From Odiellus spinosus (Eukaryota; Arthropoda; Arachnida; Opiliones; Phalangiidae), in contig CAWUCO010000227.1 in NCBI GenBank assembly GCA_963920705.1, positions 1-64,000 of the forward strand: DNA of 64,000 nucleotides, in the 5' to 3' direction. Shown here in pieces: positions 53,891-64,000 of this stretch. The notes beneath the pieces were generated by a model, which searched no databases, was not told the origin of the DNA, and saw only the letters and a list, made by a program, of their open reading frames with translations. How positions within the stretch are numbered: the first letter of the stretch is position 1; the number at the start of each line of letters is the position of its first letter. The position numbers and the translations under genes are program-made.

Positions 53891-55066
53891 TATAGTTTTT
53901 AGTTTTACTACAAAGTATATTTTAATATTATATATCTCAACAGTTTATCAAATTTTATCACGCAATTTCGAAACTTAAGTTATTTTTGAACGATTTGGAC
54001 CTTTTTATACGCGTAAAAATATCAAATCTTACACCTTTTGAGGTAATTTATGTTAGTTAAATTAATGTGAAAAAATTAGCGTGCGCGTGAATTTCAACCA
54101 CGTTAAAAGGCTCTAAAATTTAGAATTAGTCATTTTGGTTTTCAATTCTCTACGTTACGCTGGCATAGTACGAATAAAAGTATTCAATTCAATTCAATTT
54201 CATTTTATTCTCCATCTCAATGTGTTTTCACATTTTTTATAGGGTTACAGATAATTTTCGTCATTTACATTAGTTTTTCATATAAAGATTTAATATTTAA
54301 AATACAAGTTCTGCTAAAAAGGCAAGAGTCTAGCGTTTCTAAATGAAAACTTCATTTAAAGCCTTTTTTTATCTTACGCTTAAATTTAGATAACGAGTTT
54401 AATTTCTTTTTTTACCTATTTATAAGATAAGTAATTGGCCTTTTAATTTTTTATAATTTAAAATGCTTGCTAAGTTGACACAAAATGGGATATTAATTTT
54501 GCGCGATTAAAATACTTTTCAGTTCTTTTTTAAATTTTAGTTTTTTTCGCAACCAAAGAATTTGTAATATTATATTGATTTTGGGCTCGATATATCAATT
54601 TTGAAATTTTGGTCGCGATATAAACAGGTTCTGTATTTCTGGTATTAGATATATTTATCTTAAGATCTATAAACGGTAAGAAATCTTAACAATCAACACG
54701 GTTATGAATAATATTACGAAGAAACTTAATTTCTAAAAATTTCATTCTATTAGATATTGTTAGTAAATGTTCCCTCTTTAAAACTGATTCAAAGTCATAT
54801 TTCATATCCTTTAAAAATGTTAGTAGTATTCGAACAAACTTTTTTTGGACATTTTCCGGTAATATTAGAGAAATACTCTAGTTTAAGTCTAACGACAGCT
54901 TTACGTAATTGACTAGAAACTTTCAATTATAAAACTCCAGCGACAAAAACCCTTTTTCCAAAAAATGTAAACAAATTAAAAAAAAATAGAACTTTTTCTA
55001 TAATTCCGCTTTAAGAGCCATTCTTATTTCAAAAAGGTCAAATTTTTAAGTTCATTTTATCGCGAT
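53891..55066. other. AT-rich spacer, no gene
   Basis: No open frame of note. A short ATTCA-type simple repeat lies at about 54180-54210. It may contain the end of fossil C, but no inverted terminal repeat could be matched. Confidence 0.45.
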
Positions 55067-58000
55067 TTAATCACTTTCACTGGTGGTGCTTGGTAAGTAT
55101 TCTCTAGATTTCGCTTTTCTTTCTTCTGACAATTTAAGGATTTCCGTTTGCTTTTTTCTTCTCGATCTTTTCGGTTTACTCCCTCCTACCACTTTCGACA
55201 CCGACGTCTCGTGTTGAGGCTTGCTATTCGCTTCGGAAATTAAAATTTCGGCGGTCGGTCTAACCAGTAACTTTGACGATTTCAACTCGGTGATTGTTGA
55301 ATCCACGTACGATACGTATTCGTAAGAACTAGGAGAATAAACGTTCTCTACGAAAAAGTCCCAGGTTATTACTTGGTCTTCGTCAGATACACTTTTTATC
55401 ATATAATCACTGATGTTTCCCGCGATGAAATATAAGAACCGAAGAAGAATTATTCTTAGCGCTTCGTAACCATTACCAGTGATTTTGGACGCGTAAAATT
55501 TATACATATCGCGGTCTTCCGAATTTAACATCGATACAGCTTCATCGAGAGTTTTGGGTGGGTTTTTTAATTTCATAAATAGAGAATGAAATATGGTTTT
55601 ATGAATTCGATCTTTTTTGGGGGTTATATTATAGGCGAAGTCCGCTTCGTCGGGAATTTCTTTGGAAGCGTTAGGGTTACCGCTATTGGATTCTAGGTGT
55701 TGTAATATCCCCGCTTCCAATTCCGTCGTCAACGATTTCTTACACATTTCAACGATTAAGTTCATGCTTGTTCCTAGTTTATGAATTAAATTCATGCAAA
55801 CTAGGTTTAGATTTTTTCTAAATGTTTCGTCAAACTTAATAAGCTCCATTTTAAAACAGTCTCTCAATAGGAGATTTACGATCTTACCGGTTGTAGTGGA
55901 GCTAAATCTAGTAAAATCGTTTAAAACGCAATTTGGATTTTTAAGAGACGCGTTTATTTTCGTGGCGAATTGTTTAAATTGCTCGTAATTTTTAAGCTTG
56001 GGATTTTGCGAGTTTATCGGAGATTTGGGATGTTCTTTCAAATAAAGGAATTTGCTTAAGTAGGGGGCGAAACTTGGCAAACTTTTCCGGAAATGAAAAT
56101 CTGGGACCAACTTCGAAATCTTTAATAATGAATTTCTATCATTTTTCACTTTAATGTTTTTAATCAATTTTCTTAATTGTTTGTTATGGTCTTTTAAAGA
56201 CGTCGCGACTTTAATTGTTTCTCCCGGGGTCGCGATGTTTTTTGGCGCTTTATTTTTGGATTTAGTCGCAGACTTCCTAGACTTCGACGGTCGAGATAAT
56301 GCAATAATTGATTCTCCCGGAGTCGAGACGCTTTTTGGCGGATTGTTTTTGGATTTTGTCGCCGATTTCCTAGGCTTCGACGGTGGAAGCGATTCGGTAA
56401 TTGTTTCTCTCGGAGGAAATTTTTTAGATTTAGAGTCAGATTTTTTGGCTTTCGACCGTATTTTCTTCGGCTTAGCCGGTGTTTCTGTTAATCTATTTTT
56501 TGGTTTTTTGGCCGCGCTGGAAGTCTTCGTAGATTCTAAAGATACCCTCTTTAACAGAATGGTTAGATTTCTGCTGTAAGGCGTTATTGTAGGAATTTCC
56601 ACTTCACGCTCTTCGGTAGTAACGCGATGATCCGATGTCTCCGGGATTTCTCCTCTAAAGGTGTGTAGAGCGTTTACCCCACTTTTCAGTGAGATATTTT
56701 TTCCGTCAATTTTAGCGAGAGAACCCCGCTCGCTTCCTTCCGTAGGTGGTGCTGCTACGTCGACGCACTCTTCAAAAACTGTGGGCGCTATAGGAGTTTC
56801 GCTTATCTCGGTTAAAGGTTCGCCAATTTCGCTTCTTTCCAGAGACTTCATACGCCTCGACGCGGCTCTTTTTTTCTTAGACGGATCTTCGTTCGGCTTA
56901 ACGGCCGCACTTTTCGATTTTTTCCTTGCGAGGGTCGAGTCCATCAAATCCCGCGATACTCTCTTTAATCCTTTTGTAGAATTATTGGGAGTAGGCGACG
57001 TTTCAAGAATATCCACGGGATTATCGAGGATCACCTCGATGGCATTCGGTAAATCTTTTAGAATGGTTTCGAGATTATCAGTCTGTTCTTCGGCGACGAG
57101 ATTGTTCTCGGCAATTCTACCGGGATCGTCCAAATTGCTTCTCGCGCTGAGTTCATGATCCCTGAGCAAAATTTCAAGAGCGCCCATCTCTTCCGCGATA
57201 AAGAGATATTTCTCACCCATTATACTGGGATTCTCCATTTGGGTTTTTGCGTCGAAAACGAAAGAAGGTTCCACCTCCATCATTCCACCGGCGAGTGGGG
57301 CCGTCCCGACAATGAACTCTTCAAAAATGTTGGCCGCCATTCCATCAAAGTTAATATCGGTTAAAGATTCGCTATTATCATTTACCTCCGTAATGATTTC
57401 TTCCGTATTAAGGGTGAAATTTGTTTCACTATTAAGAGCAATTTCTCGCGAGTTTATATCACACGCGTTAACCGCGCTGAATATATCTCCGTTTTCTATC
57501 GGCGTTTCTAGATCGCGGAAACTGTCTGGGTAGGGAATATTATTCACAGCAGTCCACGCTTCTAAATCCCCGAGCGAATTATCGATTAATGTCTCGTTTT
57601 CGAAGTTCGTAACTTCGCAATTTGCTAATTGCGAGGAAAAATCCTCATTTTTTTCCACTGTATCTGCCAGGCTTTTCCCTGGCACGTTCATCGAAATAGC
57701 GTCATTTCCCAAAATAGGGTTTTCTAACGATTGACCACTCATTTCCAACGCATTTTCCGAATCATTTGTTGATGGCTTTCGTAGTTCCTCCTGGGTGGAA
57801 ATCGACTCGGATTCCTGGAACATACTTATTTTCGCGATGGCTTTCTTTCTGTCTAGTTCGTCATTTGATACAATAGCGGCCATAATGATTTTTTTCACGT
57901 CTTTCGATAAGTTAATGTCTTTAAAGTCGCTGATATGCCGATTATGTAAATGAGTACAGAAAGCCTTTGGCATCTTAAAAGCTCTGGTAGGAGAGCACAA

Positions 58001-58327
58001 CGTGCACTCGCAATCGAACGACCTAGTTAGGTATACGAATTTAGCGCGAACGGTAATCGCTTCCAAAGAGAATCGGCGTTTTTCGTACTTATTCGCAAAC
58101 CAATTCAACTGCTTTAAAAGTTTTCCCGAGTTTTTGAACGAGTTCAGGCAGTCGATAATATCCTTCCTTATTTTCTCGAACTCCGTATACTCATGGGGTG
58201 TAATTTCAAGAATACTCTTTTTTAATATTTCAGTTAACCTAACTGGTGTGTCGCGTGCCGACTCATCTCCCGAGGTTGCAACGTCAGTATAGCTGTTACT
58301 CTTCGTTTCTTTCTGGTTCCCGTCCAT
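55067..58327 (-). CDS. 1086-residue intronless orphan protein
   Basis: A single uninterrupted frame starting MDGNQKETKSNSYTDVATSG. Near residues 105-135, CECTLCSPTRAF...CTHLHNRH could bind one zinc ion. A long acidic, low-complexity middle (about 180-480) follows. Then come basic, Ser/Lys/Pro-rich segments with an internal near-repeat (PSKPRKSATKSKN...PPKSV / PSKSRKSATKSKNKAPKN, about residues 660-720). A last domain of about 330 residues (from LPSFAPYLSKFLYLKEHPKS) looks folded and helical. The tail is basic (KPKRSRRKKQ). I do not recognise the family. Nuclear location is inferred from the basic motifs. Base composition is less AT-rich than its flanks. It could be a host nuclear protein or an element gene. 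Confidence 0.75.
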   Translation of the reverse strand: MDGNQKETKSNSYTDVATSGDESARDTPVRLTEILKKSILEITPHEYTEFEKIRKDIIDCLNSFKNSGKLLKQLNWFANKYEKRRFSLEAITVRAKFVYLTRSFDCECTLCSPTRAFKMPKAFCTHLHNRHISDFKDINLSKDVKKIIMAAIVSNDELDRKKAIAKISMFQESESISTQEELRKPSTNDSENALEMSGQSLENPILGNDAISMNVPGKSLADTVEKNEDFSSQLANCEVTNFENETLIDNSLGDLEAWTAVNNIPYPDSFRDLETPIENGDIFSAVNACDINSREIALNSETNFTLNTEEIITEVNDNSESLTDINFDGMAANIFEEFIVGTAPLAGGMMEVEPSFVFDAKTQMENPSIMGEKYLFIAEEMGALEILLRDHELSARSNLDDPGRIAENNLVAEEQTDNLETILKDLPNAIEVILDNPVDILETSPTPNNSTKGLKRVSRDLMDSTLARKKSKSAAVKPNEDPSKKKRAASRRMKSLERSEIGEPLTEISETPIAPTVFEECVDVAAPPTEGSERGSLAKIDGKNISLKSGVNALHTFRGEIPETSDHRVTTEEREVEIPTITPYSRNLTILLKRVSLESTKTSSAAKKPKNRLTETPAKPKKIRSKAKKSDSKSKKFPPRETITESLPPSKPRKSATKSKNNPPKSVSTPGESIIALSRPSKSRKSATKSKNKAPKNIATPGETIKVATSLKDHNKQLRKLIKNIKVKNDRNSLLKISKLVPDFHFRKSLPSFAPYLSKFLYLKEHPKSPINSQNPKLKNYEQFKQFATKINASLKNPNCVLNDFTRFSSTTTGKIVNLLLRDCFKMELIKFDETFRKNLNLVCMNLIHKLGTSMNLIVEMCKKSLTTELEAGILQHLESNSGNPNASKEIPDEADFAYNITPKKDRIHKTIFHSLFMKLKNPPKTLDEAVSMLNSEDRDMYKFYASKITGNGYEALRIILLRFLYFIAGNISDYMIKSVSDEDQVITWDFFVENVYSPSSYEYVSYVDSTITELKSSKLLVRPTAEILISEANSKPQHETSVSKVVGGSKPKRSRRKKQTEILKLSEERKAKSREYLPSTTSESD

Positions 58328-58751
58328 GATTTCGTTTTTTATTTAACGCGCGAAATGTAGAGTAAACGAAGTTTGATTCATCGACTTTAAGAATATATTT
58401 TTTTTCAAGTTGTAAATTTTACTAGACTTTGACTGATAATTCATTTATCTTTTGTTTACTGCTAACCTACGGTGTTGTGAAGTCGAACTCTATATTTCTA
58501 TACCCAAGTGAAAATTAATTTTGATTTTAAATTTAAATCTACCCGCCGCAACGGTCCAATATTTTCTAACTTATCTCGTCAACTACAATCGTTGTTTACT
58601 ATCTCTCGGCTTCGATGCATCGTCTTTTTATTGAAACGCTTCAAGCTTGTCATAGGTGGTATTTTTGTTTTTAACATCGAGTTCTTTAAGTGTAAAACTC
58701 CCGCAGTAAAAGCCACTACAATGTTGGTAGCTTAAAATATTTTAAGGAATA

Positions 58752-59093
58752 TTATTGGTCCCTTAGTTTTACCTTGTGGGTGTGGAGAATCGAACCCAAT
58801 CCCGCCATATAGACGCGTAAAACACCTCCCCCCTCCATTTTATATCTAGTCGTGTAAACCCCTCGTTTTTTTGTAGAACTAAAAGGTTCTTCGCTTATTT
58901 GAAAAACCTCGACTGATGAAGGACCAATGTCCAAAAGCTCCCCACAAATAAAACTTGTAGTAACCGACCCGAAGTATCCGTCTATTAATTTATAACGAAT
59001 AATATTATATTCACCGTGGCAAATAAAATTTAAATTTTTAAATTTTAGTTCTTTGCTCGAAGATAAATGCAAAAATTGTTCAGTTATTGGCAC
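58752..59093 (-). CDS. Unrecognised 113-codon frame, possible coilin-like Tudor domain
   Basis: Contains YNIIRYKLIDGYFGSVTTSF, GELLDIGPSSVEVFQIS and TTRYKMEGGGVLRVYMAGLG. The IRYKL...GELLDI...VEVFQIS succession loosely resembles the atypical Tudor domain at the end of coilin. This is weak evidence. It may be the last exon of a gene whose other exons are not visible. There is no damage inside the frame. Confidence 0.35.
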   Translation of the reverse strand: MPITEQFLHLSSSKELKFKNLNFICHGEYNIIRYKLIDGYFGSVTTSFICGELLDIGPSSVEVFQISEEPFSSTKKRGVYTTRYKMEGGGVLRVYMAGLGSILHTHKVKLRDQ

Positions 59094-60527
59094 ACACCTT
59101 TTAAATAGAAAAGCTCCTAATACTTAATGCGTATATCAGTAGCTATTCCGTTCATCTCTAAAAATTGGCCTACACTCCCACGAATGTAGGATATAATTCA
59201 AGTTATTTACGCTTCAAACCTAAGAAAAATATTTAAAACTTAAGAAATTTATTTAGAGAAATTGAGGGACGCATTTTTATTTTTCCTTTCTAAAACTAAG
59301 AAATTCTAGTTATCAACTAGTAATAAATATGTTTTTCTCAAATTTGAAATGTCACTTTTTCAAACGTGCAATATACATTTTAATTTGAAGCGTGTTTAAT
59401 TAAACCTAAAGCAAAGCCACCACAGTATGTGGCGAAACTGGTCTTAGTTTCTCTAAAAACTAAGACTTTCAATAGATAAAGCCCCAAAAATTACATCCTC
59501 TGTCTGGTATAAGTCAAAAGATAATTTAATCGATATAATAAAATTATATTAAACTTATAGGAAATATAGGTTAACTAATAACGGAAATATATGGTAAATA
59601 ACAGGTAATTTATAGGAAAAATATAATATATTTTAATACGCCGTTGATATAACATTTTTATCGCGTTTTGATGTACTTTAAAATCTTACTCTCTTCTGTT
59701 TTTAACTAGATGATTTTGGTGGGAATTTTTTAAAATTTTAAATTATACTTTTATTCGAAAATGATAACGTGATAACCGAAAAAAGTGTAAATATAGGGTA
59801 AATCCTTCTATTACAGGGAGTTATAGGAAGGTATTGAAAATATAGGAAATATAGGTCTTGTCAACCTGCATTTTTTAGTAGTAAATTCTCTCGGTAAATT
59901 TAGCAAGATTTCGTCGTAGTTTAATATAGGGGACAGTTAAAATCTACTCGAAAAAACCCTAATTTAAAATCCTCATTTTTTTCGCGCTTCTAATATCCTA
60001 ATAATAGGCCCGCGTTCAATACCTAAGACCTTAGCCATCAAAAACCAACTTAATATAATTGTGAATATAACGAAAGCATACTTTTAACTTTAAAATTAAA
60101 AACAGAAATAACTTTAATGTAAACAACTGAATTAAAAAAAAACTAAACTAATTCGTATCAATTATAATTTTAAAGAATGCAGTGTCACGCTCAATTGTAT
60201 ATAACCAAGCGAAAAATATTAAACTTCTAATTGTACGTTTTTTATATTTTTAATTAGCATTATTAAGAAAGTTTCAAAATAAAGTTTTTACGATTATTAA
60301 TCGATATGGCTTGTTTTGTTTTTTTTTTTTTTTTTCATTAAAGAAAAATACACTTGAAATTAGTCTAAGACACCTCGAGTTTATAGCACACTTAAAAGGT
60401 ATACTCCCATTGAACAGAATCCCATTTGATCAAAATCTCGTTAGCCAGAAATCCAATGAACAAATATCCCATTTAGACGAAATTTCCTATTGGAGAGAAT
60501 CTTGGGCTTGGTTAGGTCGGGTTAGGT
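59094..60527. other. AT-rich region without a gene
   Basis: Contains loosely repeated GGAAATATA and TAGG words around 59560-59870, and a degenerate repeat of CCCATT(T/G)GA(A/T)CA-type phrases at 60395-60500. No coding support. Confidence 0.45.
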
Positions 60528-60675
60528 TGCTCTATATACTCTTCGGACGAGGTATAATAAGCCGGTTTAATCATCTTTAACCGAGGTTTATAGGGTCTAT
60601 TAAGTTCAATAAACCTCGGTTACATTTGATTAAAGTGGCTAATTATGCTTCGTCTGAAGGGGGTATTAGAGTAGG
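60528..60675. repeat. Long imperfect inverted repeat (hairpin-type miniature element)
   Basis: Arms of about 65 bases around a 17-nt centre. The inner 14 bp (TAACCGAGGTTTAT, 60578-60591, with 60609-60622) are perfect; the outer parts (CTCTATATACTC, TTCGGACGAGGTATAATAAG) pair with gaps. Looks like a foldback miniature element. Confidence 0.7.
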
Positions 60676-61246
60676 GTAGGTTATCTTATTATGCCTAGCC
60701 ATTGTTCCTAATGTTGATCAAAGACCGTTTTTGGACGCAAGATACTAACATACATTAGTTTACGTTTAAAGATATAGTAGTACATATAAATTGGATAGCT
60801 TTTAAAGGGTAAATGAAAACTGATATATCACTTTTTTTTATTTTACGTTTTTCTGAATCTACGTCATCGAAAACCTAAGAAAAATATCAACTCTTATTTT
60901 TAAGCATCTCCTAAATATGATAGAAATTGTTTTAAAGATTGGACTTCGTTGTCTGCTACAAAATTGCATGGTGTCCCCGTGTTTCAATTTCCGAGTGAAT
61001 CATCCGACCAATAGGCGCCGTTTATATCTTGTGAACCCATAGAAATCCTACATTTCATATATATAATGAGACTAAATACCTTCGATAGCGAGCAAAACTG
61101 TTCAAAACGGTGTTTTCTTTAATTAAATAACATTAAAATAAATTTATTTAACTCGCAACCCCTGCTTAAGCTTCGTATAAAAAGTATCTCTCATAAAAAT
61201 GCTAAGCCTAAATCGAACCTAAAAATAAATGAAATAGATGATAATA

Positions 61247-61449
61247 TAAAATAACTTGTTCGCAACCTTGAAAAAAAGGTACATTCCCCTTAGAAACGGG
61301 TTCTAATTAACGGCAATTTTTGTTGGTTTCAAGGTTGAGGAAGTCCTATACTTTGTCCCAACCTTGAAAAAAGGTACAGTTCCCCTTCGAAACGGGTTCT
61401 ATTTTACTGCAGTTTTTCTGGTTTCCAAGGTTGCGAACAAGTTATTTTA
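61247..61449. mobile_element. 203-bp miniature element with perfect 24-bp inverted ends
   Basis: The ends TAAAATAACTTGTTCGCAAC (plus CTTG) at 61247-61270 and 61426-61449 are exact inverted repeats. The inside is two ~105-bp direct copies (CAACCTTGAAAAAAGGTAC...CCCCTT-GAAACGGGTTCTA). Confidence 0.85.
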
Positions 61450-61654
61450 CACTGTTAAAAGTTACTGTTGATTTTACGGTAAATAACCTGGCAGAAAATT
61501 ACCAGGAAAGTTACTGTAAAGTTACGGTCGATATGTAATGTAAACCATGACAGCAATATTGACGTAAAAATTGCAAGTAAATGATAGTTCTAGATACGAC
61601 AAGTATGAAGAAATTTTACTTTTACTCGATATGATAACGATAATTTTCCATTAT

Positions 61655-61830
61655 TTCCACGACAACCCGTTGTTGCAACATGAAAATTCTCATTACTTCC
61701 ACGGCAATTTAGATGTAGAATTTAGTTAGCTCGTTGTTGCAACATGAAAATTCCCATTACTTCCACGGCAATTTAGATGTAGAATTTAGTTAGCTCGTTG
61801 TTGCAACATGAAAATTCCCATTATTTCTAC
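61655..61830. repeat. 64-bp tandem repeat
   Basis: GTTGTTGCAACATGAAAATT starts at 61669, 61733 and 61797, exactly 64 bases apart. Each unit holds TGTTGCAACA, a 10-bp palindrome. About 2.7 copies. Confidence 0.9.
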
Positions 61831-61938
61831 AATATTTTTATAGTTGATTTTAAGACACTCAAATGACACAATAAACACAAAAATTGTAATTAGACCAGTT
61901 GATTTTCATTTTTTAATTATTCCTCCAATTTATTAATT

Positions 61939-63837
61939 TTAAACAGAAGAATCATTAACATGCATAGCTATTTTGTTAACTAGACCCAAGACTCTCCTAT
62001 TCATGCCACGCTTCTTTCCCTTGCTTCCAGTTGACGGATTGATCTTAAGTAGGCACCTTAATAAAATTGAGCGAGTTTTAAATAAATACATATATAAATA
62101 AAAAACTTATAAACAATGTCATTACCTTTGAATGAACTCTAGAGTCAGCATACATTCATCTGGATATTTGATATTTAAAACATAAAAAGACGCAAACCAA
62201 ATGGTGATGGCTGTCATGAAGCTGCTTATCAGTTTTATTACCACTTTCTGCCTCCAGAACGTTGGAATTCCCTGTAAATGAAATCAAAAACAATATTGTC
62301 ATACTGAAGGCACACTAAAAGTTTTAATGATTAACGGGTTTTCCGCACCAAAAGATATGATGGCTGGAGTAGCTGGGAGAGTTCCAGATTCCTCTATAGA
62401 TGAAATAGTTTCTGTAACCTAGAGGAAATCAATTAATATATAGATAGCTCTTTATCAATGGGTACCCTATCTTAATAAAAAATGACTTACAGGCTTTAGT
62501 TGAAGAAAAAAAATTGGTTGCTCGTTGAAATAGTCGACAATCATGAAAAATATGGCTTGAACTTCGGCAGATTTAGAATCCTCTATATTTGAAACCTCAT
62601 CCAAAATACCTTCTAGGAAAGGTGATTTTTTTTTTGGCTTTTGAAGAAATTGAAAAGCCGTGTGGATTCCTCTTCCATGGTTGAAATAATTTTTTCTTTC
62701 ATATCAAAACCCATAAGTTCTTTGGCATGCGCCAAGAACCCTTCTCAATCCACAAAATTGGAAATTCTTCTTGGATATCAAGAACTGACATTTCAGCCTC
62801 ATTAATTAAAAGTCTTTGTAAATTGTAAGTTTCAAGAAATAGTTTCATTGTTTCCTTGTCCAACTGGTTTTCCCGAAAAAGCCTCTTCAGTTGAGTCGCT
62901 TTCTCTTTCATTTCTGCATGCTGCCTTGGCGAAACGGATGGCATAAAATTAACACACCCATAGCTGTCTTGACAAAGAACGATATCTGACTTTCGTTTCT
63001 GGTTAGAACTGTTTGGCTTTTCAACATTTTCCATGTCTTGACTAGTGTTAGCGGCAGCTGGGTCATCAATATTTTCCTGGTTCGATATTTTTGGTGTCTT
63101 CTTGGCAGGTTTACGGATTCGAATGGATTTGTTCCTTAATACATTATCCACTTTGGCTACCAACTGATGTAAAAGCGATGTGTAGCCATTACCAATGATA
63201 TCAGTTCCAGCCTTATCTTGCAAGCTCTTCGGATATTCGGAAACAATTTTTCGAGCCACAACCTCCATATCCGCTTTTCTTGGTCTTACAGTCAACTTGA
63301 AAGCATCTGATACCACAACGCGAACAAGTTCAATCCGCTGTGGAGGTGTAAGCCTTACGTTCTCTACCAAGGCATCTTCCACGTCCGTGGGAAGAGAGGA
63401 AGTATTTAAGTGATAAGCCAAAAAATTTGTGGGTGAAGAGCCAATATTGGTAGCCGATCCAAGGATTATCCGAGCTTCAACTGATGAAGGGGCAGTAGTG
63501 ATGGAAGTAGCACCAGTAGGTGACACATTTGTGTCAGGATTTTCAGTTGTTTCCTTTTGAGCTAAAATTTAAAATATTTATCTTAACTAATTACAATCCA
63601 AATTTTTAAGAGCTACGCCATGATTTAAATATAACATACTACCTTTACAAACAATTAGGAATTTACGGGCTTCAATTGTTTTCATTATATCTTTGACATC
63701 TTCCTCGTGGATATACTGCAAATCTGTACGTTGGTTTACACCCAATGATTCTAATCGTTCGAAAAGCTTTATTTTTGTATCCTCCCCAAGTTCTGGAGCC
63801 ATCTCATTAATAACATCTTCCATTTTCTTTCTTCGGG
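61939..63837 (-). pseudogene. SAMD3-like gene, multi-exon, with frame damage
   Basis: Coding exons read from the right. 63653-63837 is SAM-like: KIKLFERLESLGVNQRTDLQ...EDVKDIMKTIEA. 62491-63561 has PRKADMEVVARKIVSEYP, DIIGNGYTSLLHQLVAKVDN, PRQHAEMKEKATQLKRLF, NEAEMSVLDIQEEFPILW. 62305-62418, 62126-62271 (FYVLNIKYPDECMLTLEFIQ) and 61939-62056 follow. Borders are GT-AG with fitting phases, and an AATAAA-type signal follows. This matches the SAMD3-like family seen in multiple copies in animal genomes; function unknown. Two frame changes are needed within the second exon, one near 62730 and one in the A-run near 62630, so it is probably a pseudogene unless the assembly is wrong. The 5' exons lie outside the window. 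Confidence 0.75.
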
Positions 63838-64000
63838 CTAAATGAAACAAAAAAAGAAAAACCCAAAAAAACTTAATTTTATCGTGATAAGCCTATATAA
63901 GAAATTTGTAATTTTTCTCTCCCAAAGTAAGCAGTAACATGAATTTGTTCTGGTCATAACACGCCAGACATTAACGGATAAATCCATGAAAGCCTGACTT

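Noticed and set aside
55794-58292. Plus-strand frames inside the 1086-codon gene
   Set aside because: They are antisense shadows of the long minus-strand frame, with no independent motif.

Overview
The window is eukaryotic and almost certainly arthropod, probably insect. It is AT-rich, its genes carry short GT-AG introns, TTAGG-type (AACCT) runs are scattered through it, and it is packed with element families typical of insect genomes. I see no tRNA, rRNA, CRISPR or bacterial-style operon, and the species cannot be named from sequence alone.

Layout. 1-4.4 kb: an open frame running off the left edge (-), a decayed P-element/THAP9-type transposase (+) and a decayed YqaJ-nuclease gene (-). 4.9-7.8 kb: a three-exon dUTPase that looks complete (-), flanked on both sides by two diverged paralogues of an unrecognised 'MACL' protein. 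8.1-10.4 kb: Polinton fossil A (capsid, protease, end of PolB). 10.5-22.44 kb: a 12-kb satellite of ~61-62 bp monomers, each holding a perfect palindrome, with a ~3.7-3.8 kb higher-order unit present twice in tandem. It ends abruptly inside a truncated PIF/Harbinger transposase (22.44-22.98 kb).

23.3-30.8 kb is the least familiar part. It holds a cluster of small genes on both strands, including a Cys-rich family with two clear and two possible members, a very acidic two-exon gene, an arthropod 'KGLEK' family protein and several orphans. No gene here is securely identified. 30.8-38.2 kb: Polinton fossil B (PolB, BIR/IAP-like protein, a small conserved protein, packaging ATPase, pX-like basic protein, a further virion-type gene), interrupted by a 1.08-kb inverted-repeat transposon. 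38.2-47.7 kb: Polinton fossil C, starting with a second copy of the BIR-end/small-protein/ATPase block, then integrase with chromodomain, penton, capsid, protease and an opposing zinc-finger PolB of another lineage.

48.27-53.36 kb: a composite Penelope-like insertion with an intact 796-residue RT/GIY-YIG frame, hammerhead-like motifs, two truncated copies and an inverted 1.23-kb copy of its own flank, all between 12-bp direct repeats. Beyond it lie a PC4-like gene (53.4 kb), a 1086-codon intronless orphan frame (55.1-58.3 kb), small miniature elements and tandem repeats (60.5-61.8 kb), and a multi-exon SAMD3-like gene with frame damage (61.9-63.8 kb).

The Polinton pieces show the usual virus-like gene set for replication, packaging, capsid and integration, all as fossils. 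The dUTPase, the 1086-codon frame and the Penelope frame are the best candidates for intact genes.
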